Shown: positions 1-8,730 of the stretch, one piece after another
Layout: each line of letters opens with the position of its first letter
Numbering within the stretch: the first letter of the stretch is position 1
NCBI RefSeq assembly: GCF_006546835.1
Contig: NZ_VICB01000003.1
Span: forward strand, 1 to 64,000
Direction: 5' to 3'
DNA: 64,000 nucleotides
Source of the DNA: Actinomyces johnsonii
GTDB taxonomy: Bacteria > Actinomycetota > Actinomycetes > Actinomycetales > Actinomycetaceae
Translations under genes and position numbers: made by a program
Notes under the pieces: model-generated
The model's input: only the letters and a program-made list of their open reading frames with translations
What the model was told of the DNA's origin: nothing
Databases searched by the model: none

Positions 1-183
1 CATCCACCACCAGACCCCACCCCAGACCCCACCATTCCCGTACGCGTGATATGTCCCCATCGTGTCGGAGCTCTGAAAGGCGGAACTCCGGCGACGAACG
101 CTGAGACATGTCCGTGACTTTCGCGGTAATGTCGACGGGTTGGTTTCCGCCGGGGTGGATCCGGCCGACTGGGAGGAGCCCCC
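1..183. other. Leader region of the first lipoprotein gene
   Basis: No gene is supported here. The last bases contain a purine-rich ribosome binding site (gggaggag, about 171-178) for the GTG start at 184. The window begins inside an intergenic or unknown upstream stretch. Confidence 0.5.
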
Positions 184-888
184 GTGAAGAACGCCGCGAT
201 TCGCCCCGCCGACTGGACCGGAGCCGGCCGCCGGGCCACTGTCCTGGGCTGCCTGTTGCTGGCCGGCTCGCTCGCCTTCGCCGGCTGCTCATCGAACAGC
301 CCCAAGCCCGGTGCAAAGGCCTCCGCGAGCGGTTCGGGCACCGTGAGCAGCTCGACGCCGGAGCCCTCAGGCGTCGCCACGGCGTCGGGCAGCGCCGGTC
401 CCGTCACGGCGGACTCCCTCTCCGACCCCCAGCTGGGTTACACCGTCACCACCATCCCCGCCGGCCTGGACGTCAGCCAGGTCAAGATCCTCCAGGACTT
501 CGTGGCCTACGACCAGATGTCCTGGACGCTATGGGTCGGCGGCGGCCAGGACATCAGCAAGGTGACGACGGTGACCACCGGCAACCTCCAGCAGCAGCTC
601 ACCAACGATGCCGCCGACATGAGGAGCAAGGGGCAGAAGGTCCGGACCCCGGTCAGGGTCGCGGTCTCCGAAATCGTCATGAGCGCCGACGGCCAGAGCG
701 CCACCGTCTCCTACTGCGTGGACATGACGCAGGTGAGCTTCATCGACGCGCAGGGCAAAGACGTCACCGACCCCGCCAACAAGGCCCAGATCCCGGCGAA
801 GAACACGATGGTTCCCGGCAGCGACGGGCGCTGGCTCGCCTCCGAGGAGGAGGAGACCGGCGAGCCGAACTCCTGCTCGGTCGGCTGA
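184..888 (+). CDS. Lipoprotein of unknown function (paralogue of the gene at 1739)
   Basis: Predicted 234-residue lipoprotein. The GTG start at 184 is preceded by a GGAGG-type site. A hydrophobic segment at about residues 20-36 ends in LAFAGC, a slightly atypical lipobox because of Phe at -3, which would place the protein on the outer face of the cytoplasmic membrane. A Ser/Gly/Pro-rich linker (about 40-70) follows, then a folded domain. That domain shares spaced motifs with the protein at 1739-2380: a DSLSD block, a YTV..IP block, a VAYD block and a V.TVTTG block, so the two are diverged paralogues separated by dps. No recognised family or catalytic motif. Function unknown; the class as an actinobacterial lipoprotein is secure. 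Confidence 0.8.
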   Translation: MKNAAIRPADWTGAGRRATVLGCLLLAGSLAFAGCSSNSPKPGAKASASGSGTVSSSTPEPSGVATASGSAGPVTADSLSDPQLGYTVTTIPAGLDVSQVKILQDFVAYDQMSWTLWVGGGQDISKVTTVTTGNLQQQLTNDAADMRSKGQKVRTPVRVAVSEIVMSADGQSATVSYCVDMTQVSFIDAQGKDVTDPANKAQIPAKNTMVPGSDGRWLASEEEETGEPNSCSVG

Positions 889-992
889 CGAGGCGAAGCG
901 CGTTCACACAGGTGAGCCCCTGTTTCAAGTGAGGCTTGGCTTGCCTGTGAATCATAAGTAACACCCACGGAGGCTGGCGAAGTAGTAAAGTA

Positions 993-1496
993 ATGGCCAT
1001 GAACGCAGACACTGTCACCACCCCGTCCATCAACCTCTCCTTCACCGCCTCCGCCGCCCTGAGCGACAACCTCCAGCGCGTCCTGACCGACCTCATCGCC
1101 CTCGAGCTCGTGGGCAAGCAGATCCACTGGAACGTCGTCGGCCCGAACTTCCGCGACATCCACCTCAACCTGGATGACGTCGTCGACATCGCCCGCGAGG
1201 GTTCCGACGAGGTCGCCGAGCGCATGCGCGCCATCAACGCCGTCCCCGACGGCCGCCCGGCCACCGTCTCTGCCGCCACCACCGTCCCGGCCGCCCCCGA
1301 GGGGGAGATCCTCACCAGCGAGGGAGTGGCCTACATCGTCTCCGCCATTGAGGCCGTTGTCGGCACCCTGCGCGGTGTGGACGAGGACGTCGACGGCGAG
1401 GACCCCACCTCCGCTGGCATCGTCGAGGACCTCATCGGCAAGCTCGAGCAGCAGGCATGGTTCCTCTCCTCCGAGATCCGCAAGCCCGTGCGCTGA
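993..1496 (+). CDS. dps: Dps-family ferritin-like protein (DNA protection, iron storage)
   Basis: 167 residues, normal for Dps, a dodecameric cytoplasmic mini-ferritin that oxidises Fe(II) with peroxide, stores iron and protects DNA. The intersubunit ferroxidase signature is visible: KQIHWNVVG, then F-x3-H-x3-D at about residues 50-60, then D-E-V-A-E-R at about 72-78. A loop with PEGEILT and a C-terminal helix with QQAWFLSSEIR complete the four-helix bundle. Start is ATG 993 or ATG 999; no strong ribosome binding site decides, and GGAGG at 969-973 is too far upstream. A strong hairpin terminator follows. Iron-box-like sequences lie at 910-918 and 932-946, which fits iron-dependent control. 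Confidence 0.95.
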   Translation: MAMNADTVTTPSINLSFTASAALSDNLQRVLTDLIALELVGKQIHWNVVGPNFRDIHLNLDDVVDIAREGSDEVAERMRAINAVPDGRPATVSAATTVPAAPEGEILTSEGVAYIVSAIEAVVGTLRGVDEDVDGEDPTSAGIVEDLIGKLEQQAWFLSSEIRKPVR

Positions 1497-1518
1497 GGAC
1501 GGCGGTTCCATAGCCGAC

Positions 1519-1562
1519 GACTGTGGGCGGCTCCGGATGATCCGGAGCCGCCCACAGTCTTT
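1519..1562 (+). terminator. Rho-independent terminator after dps
   Basis: A perfect 19-bp inverted repeat (1519-1537 with 1541-1559) around a 3-nt loop, followed by a few T residues, lies 22 bases after the dps stop codon. Confidence 0.9.
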
Positions 1563-1738
1563 CGTGTATCGGCTCACCGCGGGGCGGGCTCCGAAGACGC
1601 GGAGGTCAGTGGTGGCCATGGGGCGAGATCCCCATGAAAAAATTGTTGGTCGGTAGTGACGAAACCGTGCGGGAAAGGTATGGTCGATTTACTCGTGACC
1701 GCGTGGATGCTGATCGTGTCGGGGTATGGAGGTTGGCC

Positions 1739-2380
1739 GTGTTTCACCGTCATCGTCATTTATCTGTGTGGAGTGGGCTGCTCCTGGCCGCTTCATGCGC
1801 ACTCGCAGGCTGTTCCTCGAACAATGGGAAGCCGGAATCCACCATTCCACCCATGAAAGATTCGGGCGCTGCGAAATCTGCGACGGCAAGCGCCTCGGGC
1901 AGTGATGTCCCCGTGACTGAGGACTCGCTGTCGGATTCGAAGACCTCGTATACGGTCGTATCCATTCCGGACGATCTGGATGCGGAACAGTCCCAGGTGG
2001 TCAAGGCCTATGTCGCCTACGATCGGGCGACCTGGGAGGCCTATCGGGACATGAAGGGAACTACCAAGGTCGAGTCCGTTACCACCGGGGATCAGTATCA
2101 GGCCTTCAAGAAGGTCTATGACGAGCGGGCCACCGCTGGGCAGCACGTTGAGGGTGAGGCCAGTACCACCATTAACTTCGTTCAATTGAATCCCGATGGA
2201 TTGTCGTCAACGATGACGGTGTGTGCCGATGAGACGAAGATTCGCCTGGTTGCTCGGGATGGTGCGGAGGTGCCCTCGGATGACCTCGGCCATACGATTT
2301 CCCTCGTGGTGAGACTCATCAGAAATCAGGACGGGTGGGTTGTCAACTCCTCCTCGGTGGAAGGTGTGGATCAGTGTTGA
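1739..2380 (+). CDS. Lipoprotein of unknown function (paralogue of the gene at 184)
   Basis: Predicted 213-residue lipoprotein. I place the start at GTG 1739 because GGAGG (1728-1732) lies six bases upstream and the protein then begins directly with a signal sequence; the open frame extends back to 1634 without a good site. The lipobox LAGC is canonical at about residues 23-26. The mature part repeats the motif order of the 184-888 protein (DSLSD, YTV..IP, VAYD, VTTG), showing an ancient duplication. The end overlaps the start of the next gene by seven bases (GTG 2374 before the stop 2378-2380), suggesting translational coupling with the secreted protein downstream. No known family recognised. 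Confidence 0.78.
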   Translation: MFHRHRHLSVWSGLLLAASCALAGCSSNNGKPESTIPPMKDSGAAKSATASASGSDVPVTEDSLSDSKTSYTVVSIPDDLDAEQSQVVKAYVAYDRATWEAYRDMKGTTKVESVTTGDQYQAFKKVYDERATAGQHVEGEASTTINFVQLNPDGLSSTMTVCADETKIRLVARDGAEVPSDDLGHTISLVVRLIRNQDGWVVNSSSVEGVDQC

Positions 2381-3396
2381 AGGCAATGGTGAATCGCGCC
2401 GGCCTGGTGGCGGCGGCGTGTGCGGTGATCGCTCCGCTCGGCCTGCTGCCCTCGTCTCCGGCCTTTGCGGAGGGTGGCGGTGTCTCAGGGCACTCCTCCT
2501 CGAACACTGACGGCGGAGTCACCATCTCCGTATCGGTCTCCTATAACTCCGCCAATCCGGGATCGAGAGGCTCTGGGAGGACAACCACGTCCAGTCGACA
2601 GATTGCGACGAAGGCGAAACCGGTGTGTGATTATGCGAAATTTTCTTCTGGTGCAGAGCTGGGGGCGGTGTTTAATGTATGGAAGGACAGCAAAATGTTC
2701 GGTACGTTTCCTCTCTTCGAGGCAACCGCTCCTGAGTTTCAAGGTTGGGAGAGTCACGTGAACGATAATGAAGGCTATTGGTATGTTCCATCCTGCAGCA
2801 AACCGGATGGAATGAGTGCTGAGGAATTTGACAAGTTGTCTGCAGATTATCATGCCAAGAATGACTCGGTGTTTATTCCTGCAGGTGGTCAGCCTCCTGC
2901 GCCGGTGATAGATGGTGGGACTTTGGCCAAGGCGGCTTGGAAGGCGGTGGAGATTCCTCCTCCGGTGGTGGAGACGAATCCGCGGATGGATGGTGGTGTG
3001 CAGACGTTGGTTGGTGTGGAGAACTGGGTGTGGGCGAGTGAGGACACTCCTCAGTCGGTGACGGCGACGGCGACTGCCGGGCCGGTGACGGCCACCGTGA
3101 CGGCGAGTTCGACCGGGTTGACGTTGTCGGCCCCCGACAGCGAGATCTCCTGCCAGGGTTTCGGCACGCCGTGGCAGTCCGGGATGGCTGAGGGGAGTAG
3201 CCCGTGCACCATGACTTTCACTCGCAGTTCCGAGCACCTGGGTGGGACCAGCACGGTCAATGTGGGGGTGTCCTACAGCGCTTCCTATACGGCCACCGAT
3301 GGTAGTCAGGGGGATCTGCCCTCGGTGTCCACCTCTGGGACCCTGTCCATCAAGGTGGGGGAGGCGCAGAGCCTCAACACCGACGATCAAAAATGA
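2374..3396 (+). CDS. Secreted protein of unknown function
   Basis: About 340 residues from GTG 2374 (alternatives ATG 2386 or GTG 2389). The N-terminus is a classical signal peptide: an Arg-containing n-region, an Ala/Leu/Val-rich core and a cleavage site after AFA before EGGG. The mature protein starts with a Ser/Thr/Gly-rich segment, then an alpha/beta region with several Trp residues, then a beta-rich C-terminal half (about 230-330) rich in alternating Thr/Val/Ala and containing a Cys pair (SCQGFG and SPCTM). No LPXTG sorting motif or C-terminal membrane anchor, so it is probably released or loosely wall-bound. It is coupled to the upstream lipoprotein gene and ends at a strong terminator. 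Function not recognised. Confidence 0.75.
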   Translation: MLKAMVNRAGLVAAACAVIAPLGLLPSSPAFAEGGGVSGHSSSNTDGGVTISVSVSYNSANPGSRGSGRTTTSSRQIATKAKPVCDYAKFSSGAELGAVFNVWKDSKMFGTFPLFEATAPEFQGWESHVNDNEGYWYVPSCSKPDGMSAEEFDKLSADYHAKNDSVFIPAGGQPPAPVIDGGTLAKAAWKAVEIPPPVVETNPRMDGGVQTLVGVENWVWASEDTPQSVTATATAGPVTATVTASSTGLTLSAPDSEISCQGFGTPWQSGMAEGSSPCTMTFTRSSEHLGGTSTVNVGVSYSASYTATDGSQGDLPSVSTSGTLSIKVGEAQSLNTDDQK

Positions 3397-3401
3397 CACC
3401 G

Positions 3402-3446
3402 AGGCCGGTTGGGAGGAGAACCTATTCTCCTCCCAACCGGCCTTTG
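3402..3446 (+). terminator. Terminator of the secreted-protein gene
   Basis: A perfect 19-bp inverted repeat (3402-3420 with 3425-3443), 4-nt loop, followed by TTT, six bases after the stop codon at 3396. Confidence 0.9.
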
Positions 3447-3465
3447 GGTACAAGCCATACGAGAA

Positions 3466-3503
3466 GAAGTGGTCTGGGAGCATTGCTGCTCCCAGACCAC
3501 TTC
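3466..3503 (-). terminator. Terminator of the WXG100-like gene
   Basis: A perfect 17-bp inverted repeat (3466-3482 with 3487-3503) with a 4-nt loop lies 22 bases beyond the minus-strand stop at 3526. Together with 3402-3446 it insulates two convergent genes. Confidence 0.85.
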
Positions 3504-3525
3504 TGACTGCCGACCTCGTGTCCGC

Positions 3526-3825
3526 TTACTCGATGGCGGTGACGGGCGGGAGGGGCTCCAGGCTCTCTCCGTTTGCGATGATGAGGTTGTTGTAGTTGTT
3601 CGCGACGTCGTTGGCGCCGTCAGCGAATGTCTGCTCAAACGCCATCAGCTTCGGCTTGAACTCTTCCCAGGCGGCGCGGAAGTTGGTCGCGTTCGTGCTC
3701 TCCCACACCGCATTCGCCAAAGCACTGTCAGTCTGCTTCTGGATGTCATTGGCGTACTGCACGTCATTCTTCAGGGCGTCGTACAGTGCCTTGAGCGAAT
3801 CGAATTCTGCCTGAATCTTGGGCAT
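3526..3825 (-). CDS. WXG100-like (Esx) type VII secretion protein
   Basis: 99 residues, the usual size of WXG100 proteins: helical hairpins secreted as dimers by T7SS. The first helix (about 5-38) is followed by a turn with W-E-S-T in place of the classical W-x-G, then a second long helix with Trp/Phe positions (AAWEEFKP, MAFEQTF). The C-terminal tail has VANNYNNLI but no clean YxxxD/E export motif. The start is firm: AAGGAG sits six bases before ATG 3825. It is encoded divergently from the tad-EssC operon and has its own terminator. The W-x-S variant recurs in the small genes of the three downstream cassettes, linking this protein to the same secretion system. Confidence 0.82.
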   Translation of the reverse strand: MPKIQAEFDSLKALYDALKNDVQYANDIQKQTDSALANAVWESTNATNFRAAWEEFKPKLMAFEQTFADGANDVANNYNNLIIANGESLEPLPPVTAIE

Positions 3826-4093
3826 GCCGATCTCCTTGTCTGGATGAATTCGTATATTCCGAGTGGGTCCGCGGAATCAGGTCGCCATTGGTAGGGCGCC
3901 TGGGTACAACCTTCTACGGCAAGTATTGGGGAGTCAAGGGGAAAACTACCCGTTGTCTTAATGTGGGGATAGATCCCCATGGCATGGAGAGAGGTTAACA
4001 CCCATGCTGTCTTCTGCGTGATTCAGAAGAATGTGCTGCGTAAGCCTCGACTGAATGACCTAATCGAATCCCGACTTGTACGAGGTATTCCCT
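3826..4093. promoter_or_regulatory. Divergent intergenic region between the WXG100-like gene and the tad operon
   Basis: 268 bases between two divergently read genes, AT-richer than its surroundings, so it should hold both promoters. GAGG at 4082-4085 is the ribosome binding site of the first tad gene. No operator is recognised. Confidence 0.5.
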
Positions 4094-4804
4094 ATGTCGC
4101 CCCGTTTGTCTGGGCGCTCTTCCGAGCGTCGTGATCGCAACTCTGATGAGAAGAAATCGACTCGTTCTCGTCAGGGCGTGGATGGCGCACGTCTTCCTTC
4201 GGCGCCGCGCGAGCGGCGGCCCTTGCTGGCCGCTCTCGCCGTGCTTCTCATCGTCGGCGGTGCACTGCTAGCGGGCTTGTTGGCCAATCAGATGGACCAG
4301 CGGGTCCAGGTGCTGGCCGCGGGGGACACGATTCAAGCCGGAGAGGTCATTACGAAGGAGGACCTGATGAGTGCCTCGGTCTCCTCCGATCTGCGCACGC
4401 TGATCCGCGCCGACCAGATCGATCAGGTGGTTGGGCGTACGGCGCGGGTCGAGGTCTCCAAGGGCCAGCTCCTGGATACCTCCCAGATCGCGACGACCCC
4501 GATGCCCGGTGGGGACAAGCAGGTCGTCGGCATCTCGGTCGCCTCCGGCCGTTTCCCCGCCGGGGGCCTCGGCTCCGGGGACGTTGTCAACGTCGTGGAT
4601 GTCGGTACCCAGTCGGTCTCCGTCGATGACGCGCAGGTCCTCAAGGCTGTTCCTTCCTCCGGTACGGACAACGACTGGACCTCGGGCGCCGTCATCTCCC
4701 TCATCGTCGACAAGAAGGACGCCGCCAAGCTCGCGAGCGCCTCGGCCAACGGCACCATCGCCGTGGTCCAGACCGCGACCAACCAGCCGATCAAGGACAG
4801 CTGA
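4094..4804 (+). CDS. CpaB/RcpC-like Flp pilus assembly protein (SAF domain)
   Basis: About 236 residues from ATG 4094 (GAGG 8 bases upstream; a TTG at 4076 is possible but less likely). A basic, Ser/Arg-rich cytoplasmic N-terminus (1-40) precedes one membrane segment (about 42-65, rich in Leu/Ala/Val/Gly). A SAF-type domain then begins around VLAAGDTIQAGEVI and DLMSASV. CpaB/RcpC proteins organise the periplasmic or wall part of tight-adherence pilus machines. First gene of the tad run; its stop overlaps the next ATG by one base. Confidence 0.82.
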   Translation: MSPRLSGRSSERRDRNSDEKKSTRSRQGVDGARLPSAPRERRPLLAALAVLLIVGGALLAGLLANQMDQRVQVLAAGDTIQAGEVITKEDLMSASVSSDLRTLIRADQIDQVVGRTARVEVSKGQLLDTSQIATTPMPGGDKQVVGISVASGRFPAGGLGSGDVVNVVDVGTQSVSVDDAQVLKAVPSSGTDNDWTSGAVISLIVDKKDAAKLASASANGTIAVVQTATNQPIKDS

Positions 4805-5562
4805 TGCTCATCTCGATCGCCTCCGCGAAGGGGTCTCCCGGCGCCTCGACGAGCGCCCATGTGCTCGCCGCGGTCTGGCCCCGTCCTGCCGTCCTGGCCG
4901 AGCTCGATCCGGCCGGATCCGACCTGGTCTACCGCGCTCGCTCCCGTGACGGCCTCCCGCTGGACAGCGACCGGGGTGTCGTCTCCCTGGCCGCCGCTAT
5001 CCGTCGGGACCCCGACGCCCCGCTGCAGGACCACCTGACCCTCATCGAGGGCGACCTGCCGGTCCTCGTGGGTTTATCCCGCCCGGACCAGGCGACGGCC
5101 ATCGGGGCGGGCTGGCTCGGACTGGCCACCAGTCTGCACCAGCAGGGAGACGTCATCGCCGACGTCGGCCGGCTGGCTCCCGGCGCTCCGAGCCTGGGTG
5201 TGGCCCTGGCATCCGACATCGCCCTGGTGACCGTGCGCCCCGGTGTGGAGAACTACGGCCACCTGCGCGAGCGCCTGTCCTGGATCGTTGCCGAGACCTC
5301 CCGGCGCTCCGAGCAGGCCCGGCTCGGCATTCTGCTCATCGCCCCGTGGAAGGCCCGCCACGAGGCCGATGACCTCAGCCGGCTGCTGCGCGGCAGCGGC
5401 CTGGAGATTCCCATCGTCGGGGCTCTGGCCTTCGACCAGAGTGCCGCCGACTCCCTCGCTGGACGCCGCTCCCGCCCCCTGGGGCGCACTCTCCTGGTGC
5501 GATCCGCACGAACCGTCGCCACCGCCCTGGCCGGAGTCGCCGTCAATGGAGGTGCAGCATGA
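4804..5562 (+). CDS. CpaE/TadZ-like MinD/ParA-family protein with degenerate P-loop
   Basis: 252 residues. Position between cpaB-like and cpaF-like genes, and the start MLISIASAKGSPGAST, point to the CpaE/TadZ branch of MinD/ParA ATPases, which localise Tad pilus assembly in the cell. The signature is altered: KGSPGAST has Ala where the P-loop Lys of KGGxGK[ST] should be, while the first Lys is kept, so ATP hydrolysis is probably weak or lost, as in some TadZ proteins. An acidic ELDPAGSDL follows, resembling the switch I Asp region. Linked by short overlaps to both neighbours. Confidence 0.78.
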   Translation: MLISIASAKGSPGASTSAHVLAAVWPRPAVLAELDPAGSDLVYRARSRDGLPLDSDRGVVSLAAAIRRDPDAPLQDHLTLIEGDLPVLVGLSRPDQATAIGAGWLGLATSLHQQGDVIADVGRLAPGAPSLGVALASDIALVTVRPGVENYGHLRERLSWIVAETSRRSEQARLGILLIAPWKARHEADDLSRLLRGSGLEIPIVGALAFDQSAADSLAGRRSRPLGRTLLVRSARTVATALAGVAVNGGAA

Positions 5563-6875
5563 GCGTTGACCAGGGACTCGTCCGCGACATGCGCGAGGAG
5601 GTTGCCGACCTCCTGGCCCAGCAGCGGCGCGACGACGCCGGCTCCGGCATCCCCCCGATGTCCCCCGAGGATGAGCGCCAATTCGCGCGCGCCCTCATCG
5701 GCCGCGTACTCGAGCAGCACGCCCGCGCCGAGATCGCCGCCGGTCGCAGTCCGATGACCGCCCAGGAGGAGGAAGAGGTCTCCCAGGGCATCCACGCAGC
5801 TCTGTTCGGCGTCGGTCGCCTCCAGCCGCTGCTGGACAACAAGGATGTCGAGAACATCGACATTAACGGCTGCGACAACGTCTTCATCCAGTACGCCGAC
5901 GGCCGAGAAGAGCGCGGCGCACCGGTGGCCGAGTCCGACGAGGAGCTCATCGAGCTCGTCCAGGTGCTCGGCTCCTACTCCGGTCTGGCCTCGCGCCCCT
6001 TCGACTCCGCCAACCCGCAGCTGGACCTGCGCCTGCCGGACGGCTCGCGTCTGTCCGCGGTTATGGAGGTCTGCTCGCGGCCGTCGATTTCGGTGCGCCG
6101 CGCCCGCCTGGACCGGGTGGGCCTGGAGGAGCTGGTGGGGCTCGGATCGCTCACCCCCCGACTCGCCGCCTTCTGCTCGGCGGCCGTGCGCGCCCGCAAG
6201 AACATCATGATCGCCGGCGCCACGAACGCGGGCAAGACCACCTTCCTGCGCGCCCTGGCCAACGAAATCCCGCCCGAGGAGCGCCTCATCACGGTGGAGC
6301 GCGCCCTGGAGCTGGGCCTGGGAGAGTTCGCCGACCTGCACCCCAACGTCGTCGCCTTCGAGGAGCGCCTGCCCAACTCCGAGGGCTCTGGGGCGATCTC
6401 CATGGCGGACCTGGTGCGGCGCTCACTGCGCATGAACCCCTCGCGCGTCATCGTCGGCGAGGTCCTCGGCGACGAGATCGTCACCATGCTCAACGCCATG
6501 AGCCAGGGCAACGACGGCTCGCTGTCCACCATCCACGCCAATTCCTCCTCCGAGGTGTTTAACCGGATCGCCACTTACGCCATCCAGTCCGCCGAGCACC
6601 TGCCCCAGGACGCCACCAACCTCCTCATTGCCGGCGCGGTCGACTTCGTCATCTTCCTGACCCGGGAGAACCGTTTCTCCCAGGGCGGGGGACTGCGCCG
6701 CTTCGTCGCCTCCGTGCGCGAGGTCAACGGCGTCGACGGGAGGGTCCTGTCCAGTGAGGTCTTCGCCGACGACGGCTCCGGCATCGCCCAGCCCGCCGCA
6801 CCGATCGCCTGCGTCAGGGACCTCATGGCAGCTGGTTACGACCCGGCCGCCTCTTATCAGAGGGGGGCGGCATGA
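5559..6875 (+). CDS. cpaF: CpaF/TadA-type pilus secretion ATPase
   Basis: 438 residues, typical for the GspE/VirB11-related ATPase that powers Tad pilus extension and retraction from the cytoplasm. The N-terminal domain contains the family signature around IDINGCDNVF. The core has Walker A GATNAGKT at about residues 220-227, Asp/Glu boxes with ITVERALELGL, a Walker B-like segment RVIVGEVLGDE at about 296-306 and a His box with STIHANS at about 324-330. The start overlaps the upstream gene by four bases and the stop overlaps tadB by four bases. Confidence 0.95.
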   Translation: MSVDQGLVRDMREEVADLLAQQRRDDAGSGIPPMSPEDERQFARALIGRVLEQHARAEIAAGRSPMTAQEEEEVSQGIHAALFGVGRLQPLLDNKDVENIDINGCDNVFIQYADGREERGAPVAESDEELIELVQVLGSYSGLASRPFDSANPQLDLRLPDGSRLSAVMEVCSRPSISVRRARLDRVGLEELVGLGSLTPRLAAFCSAAVRARKNIMIAGATNAGKTTFLRALANEIPPEERLITVERALELGLGEFADLHPNVVAFEERLPNSEGSGAISMADLVRRSLRMNPSRVIVGEVLGDEIVTMLNAMSQGNDGSLSTIHANSSSEVFNRIATYAIQSAEHLPQDATNLLIAGAVDFVIFLTRENRFSQGGGLRRFVASVREVNGVDGRVLSSEVFADDGSGIAQPAAPIACVRDLMAAGYDPAASYQRGAA

Positions 6876-7750
6876 ACGAGTCAACGGCCATGACGGCCTT
6901 CTTATCCGGAGCGCTCATCGGGGGAGGGATCTTCCTCCTGATCGGCTTCTTCATAGGGGTCGACCTGCTCCCCACCCCGGCTGCGGGGGCCTCGGCCTCG
7001 CTGCGCGAGCACCTCAAGGGGCTCTCGGGGCGGCTCATCATCAGCCTTGGCACTGGGGTGGTGCTGCTGATCGTCACGCGCTGGATCGTCCTCGCCGGAG
7101 CCGGGATCGCCCTGGTGCTCGTCTGGCCGTTGCTGTTCGGCGGCGCGAAGGAGGAGAAGCACGCGGCGGCCAAGATCGAGGCCCTGGCCACCTGGGCCGA
7201 GTCCCTGCGGGACACGATCGCCGGTGCGGTGGGCCTGGAGCAGGCGATCCCCGCGACCGCCTACGCCGCCGCCCCGGTCATCCGCGAGGACCTGGCCCTC
7301 CTGTCCGATCGCATGCGCGTGCGCGTGCCCCTGCCGCTGGCGCTGCGCCAGTTTGCCGATGGCCTCAACGATCCGACGGCGGATCTCATCGTCTCCGCCC
7401 TCATCATGAACGCGCGCCTGCGCGGCCCCGGCCTGCGTCAGCTCCTAGGCGCTCTGGCGGATACCGCCCGCTCCGAGCTCGACATGCGCCAGCGCGTCTC
7501 CGCCTCCCGCGCCGGCACCCGGCGCTCGGCCCAGATTGTCGTCATCTTCTCGATCGCCATCATGCTGGGTCTGGCGATCTTCAATCGCAGCTTCGTGGCC
7601 CCCTATTCCAGTGTGCAGGGGCAGTTGGTGCTGGTGGTCGTTGTGGCGCTCTTCGCAATAGGCATGCTCTGGATGCGGCGGCTCGCGGGCGTGCGGCTGC
7701 CACGGCGCTTCCTGATCGCCACCGCGCAGGCCGGAGGTGAGGAAGCATGA
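6872..7750 (+). CDS. tadB: TadB-like type II secretion F-family membrane protein
   Basis: 292 residues with membrane segments near the N-terminus (about 10-28 and 50-75) and two near the C-terminus (about 228-245 and 252-270), flanking a cytoplasmic T2SSF helical domain (about 95-220, with NARLRGPGLRQLLGALAD). TadB and TadC form the inner-membrane platform on which CpaF acts. Four-base overlaps on both sides show tight coupling. Confidence 0.88.
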   Translation: MNESTAMTAFLSGALIGGGIFLLIGFFIGVDLLPTPAAGASASLREHLKGLSGRLIISLGTGVVLLIVTRWIVLAGAGIALVLVWPLLFGGAKEEKHAAAKIEALATWAESLRDTIAGAVGLEQAIPATAYAAAPVIREDLALLSDRMRVRVPLPLALRQFADGLNDPTADLIVSALIMNARLRGPGLRQLLGALADTARSELDMRQRVSASRAGTRRSAQIVVIFSIAIMLGLAIFNRSFVAPYSSVQGQLVLVVVVALFAIGMLWMRRLAGVRLPRRFLIATAQAGGEEA

Positions 7751-8670
7751 TCACCTGGATCCTCCTCGGAGGGGCGATCAGCGGCGCAGGCGTCCTCTTC
7801 CTCATCCTCATCGTCGCCCCGCCTGTCACCCAGCCCGCCGCCGCACTGGCCGAGCTGGATACTCGCCGCAACGAGGGACGCATGCGGCAGGATGCGCGCA
7901 GGGTCAACCCCTCAGAGGCGGAGGTGCCCCAGTGGGCTGATGACCTCAGCCTCAGGATCGCCGCGCTGGCTCGACGGACGGGAGCCGACCTCACCTTCCT
8001 GACCGCGGACCTGTCCGTGGTGGGGCGTTCCCTCGAACGGCATCTTCTCACCTCCCTGTTCCTCGGGATGGGCGTCTTCATGGCTCCGATGGCCGTTGTC
8101 GGACTCATGCAGGTCATGGGGGCTCCCCTGGGCTGGTCCATGCCGCTCCTGGTCAGCATGGTCCTGGGGGCGCTGGGCCTGCTCCTGCCAACGGCCCGCC
8201 TGCGCCGGGAGGCCGACGACGCCCGTCGGGACTTCCGCCACGTCGTCGGCTCCTACCTGGACCTGGTGGCCATGTCCCTGTCAGCCGGTCGCGGCGTCCC
8301 CGAGGCGCTCGACGCCGCCTCCAGCCTCTCCGACGACCCCGCCATGGTGCGCATCCGCAACGCCCTCGATGTGGCTCGCCTGCGCGGCGACACCCCGTGG
8401 ACCGCCCTGGGACAGCTGGGCACCCAGCTGCGCATCGACGAGCTGCGCGACCTGTCTGCCGCCCTGGCCCTCGTGGCCGAGGACGGCGCCAAGATCCGAG
8501 AGTCCCTCGGCGCCAGGGCCTCCAGCATGCGCCGCCGCGACTTGGCCGACGCCGAGGGCAAGGCCGGAGAGAACTCCGAGTCGATGCTCGTGGCCCAGCT
8601 CGTCGTCGCCATGGGATTCATCGTGTTCCTCGTCTATCCGGCCCTGACCGGAATCATGGGCTCGTTTTAG
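7747..8670 (+). CDS. tadC: TadC-like type II secretion F-family membrane protein
   Basis: 307 residues. One membrane segment at the N-terminus, two central ones (about 105-150: long Leu/Met/Val/Gly stretches) and one at the C-terminus ending in ALTGIMGSF. A T2SSF domain lies at about 165-290 with SLSAGRGVPEALDAAS and the long basic helix ASSMRRRDLADAEGKAGE. Partner of TadB in the pilus base. A 60-base gap follows before the pilin gene, enough for a separate ribosome binding site and possibly an internal promoter. Confidence 0.88.
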   Translation: MITWILLGGAISGAGVLFLILIVAPPVTQPAAALAELDTRRNEGRMRQDARRVNPSEAEVPQWADDLSLRIAALARRTGADLTFLTADLSVVGRSLERHLLTSLFLGMGVFMAPMAVVGLMQVMGAPLGWSMPLLVSMVLGALGLLLPTARLRREADDARRDFRHVVGSYLDLVAMSLSAGRGVPEALDAASSLSDDPAMVRIRNALDVARLRGDTPWTALGQLGTQLRIDELRDLSAALALVAEDGAKIRESLGARASSMRRRDLADAEGKAGENSESMLVAQLVVAMGFIVFLVYPALTGIMGSF

Positions 8671-8730
8671 GTCCAGCAGTCATCCGTATCCAGTTCCGAC
8701 TCACACCTCGAAGAAGAAAGAAGAAACACC

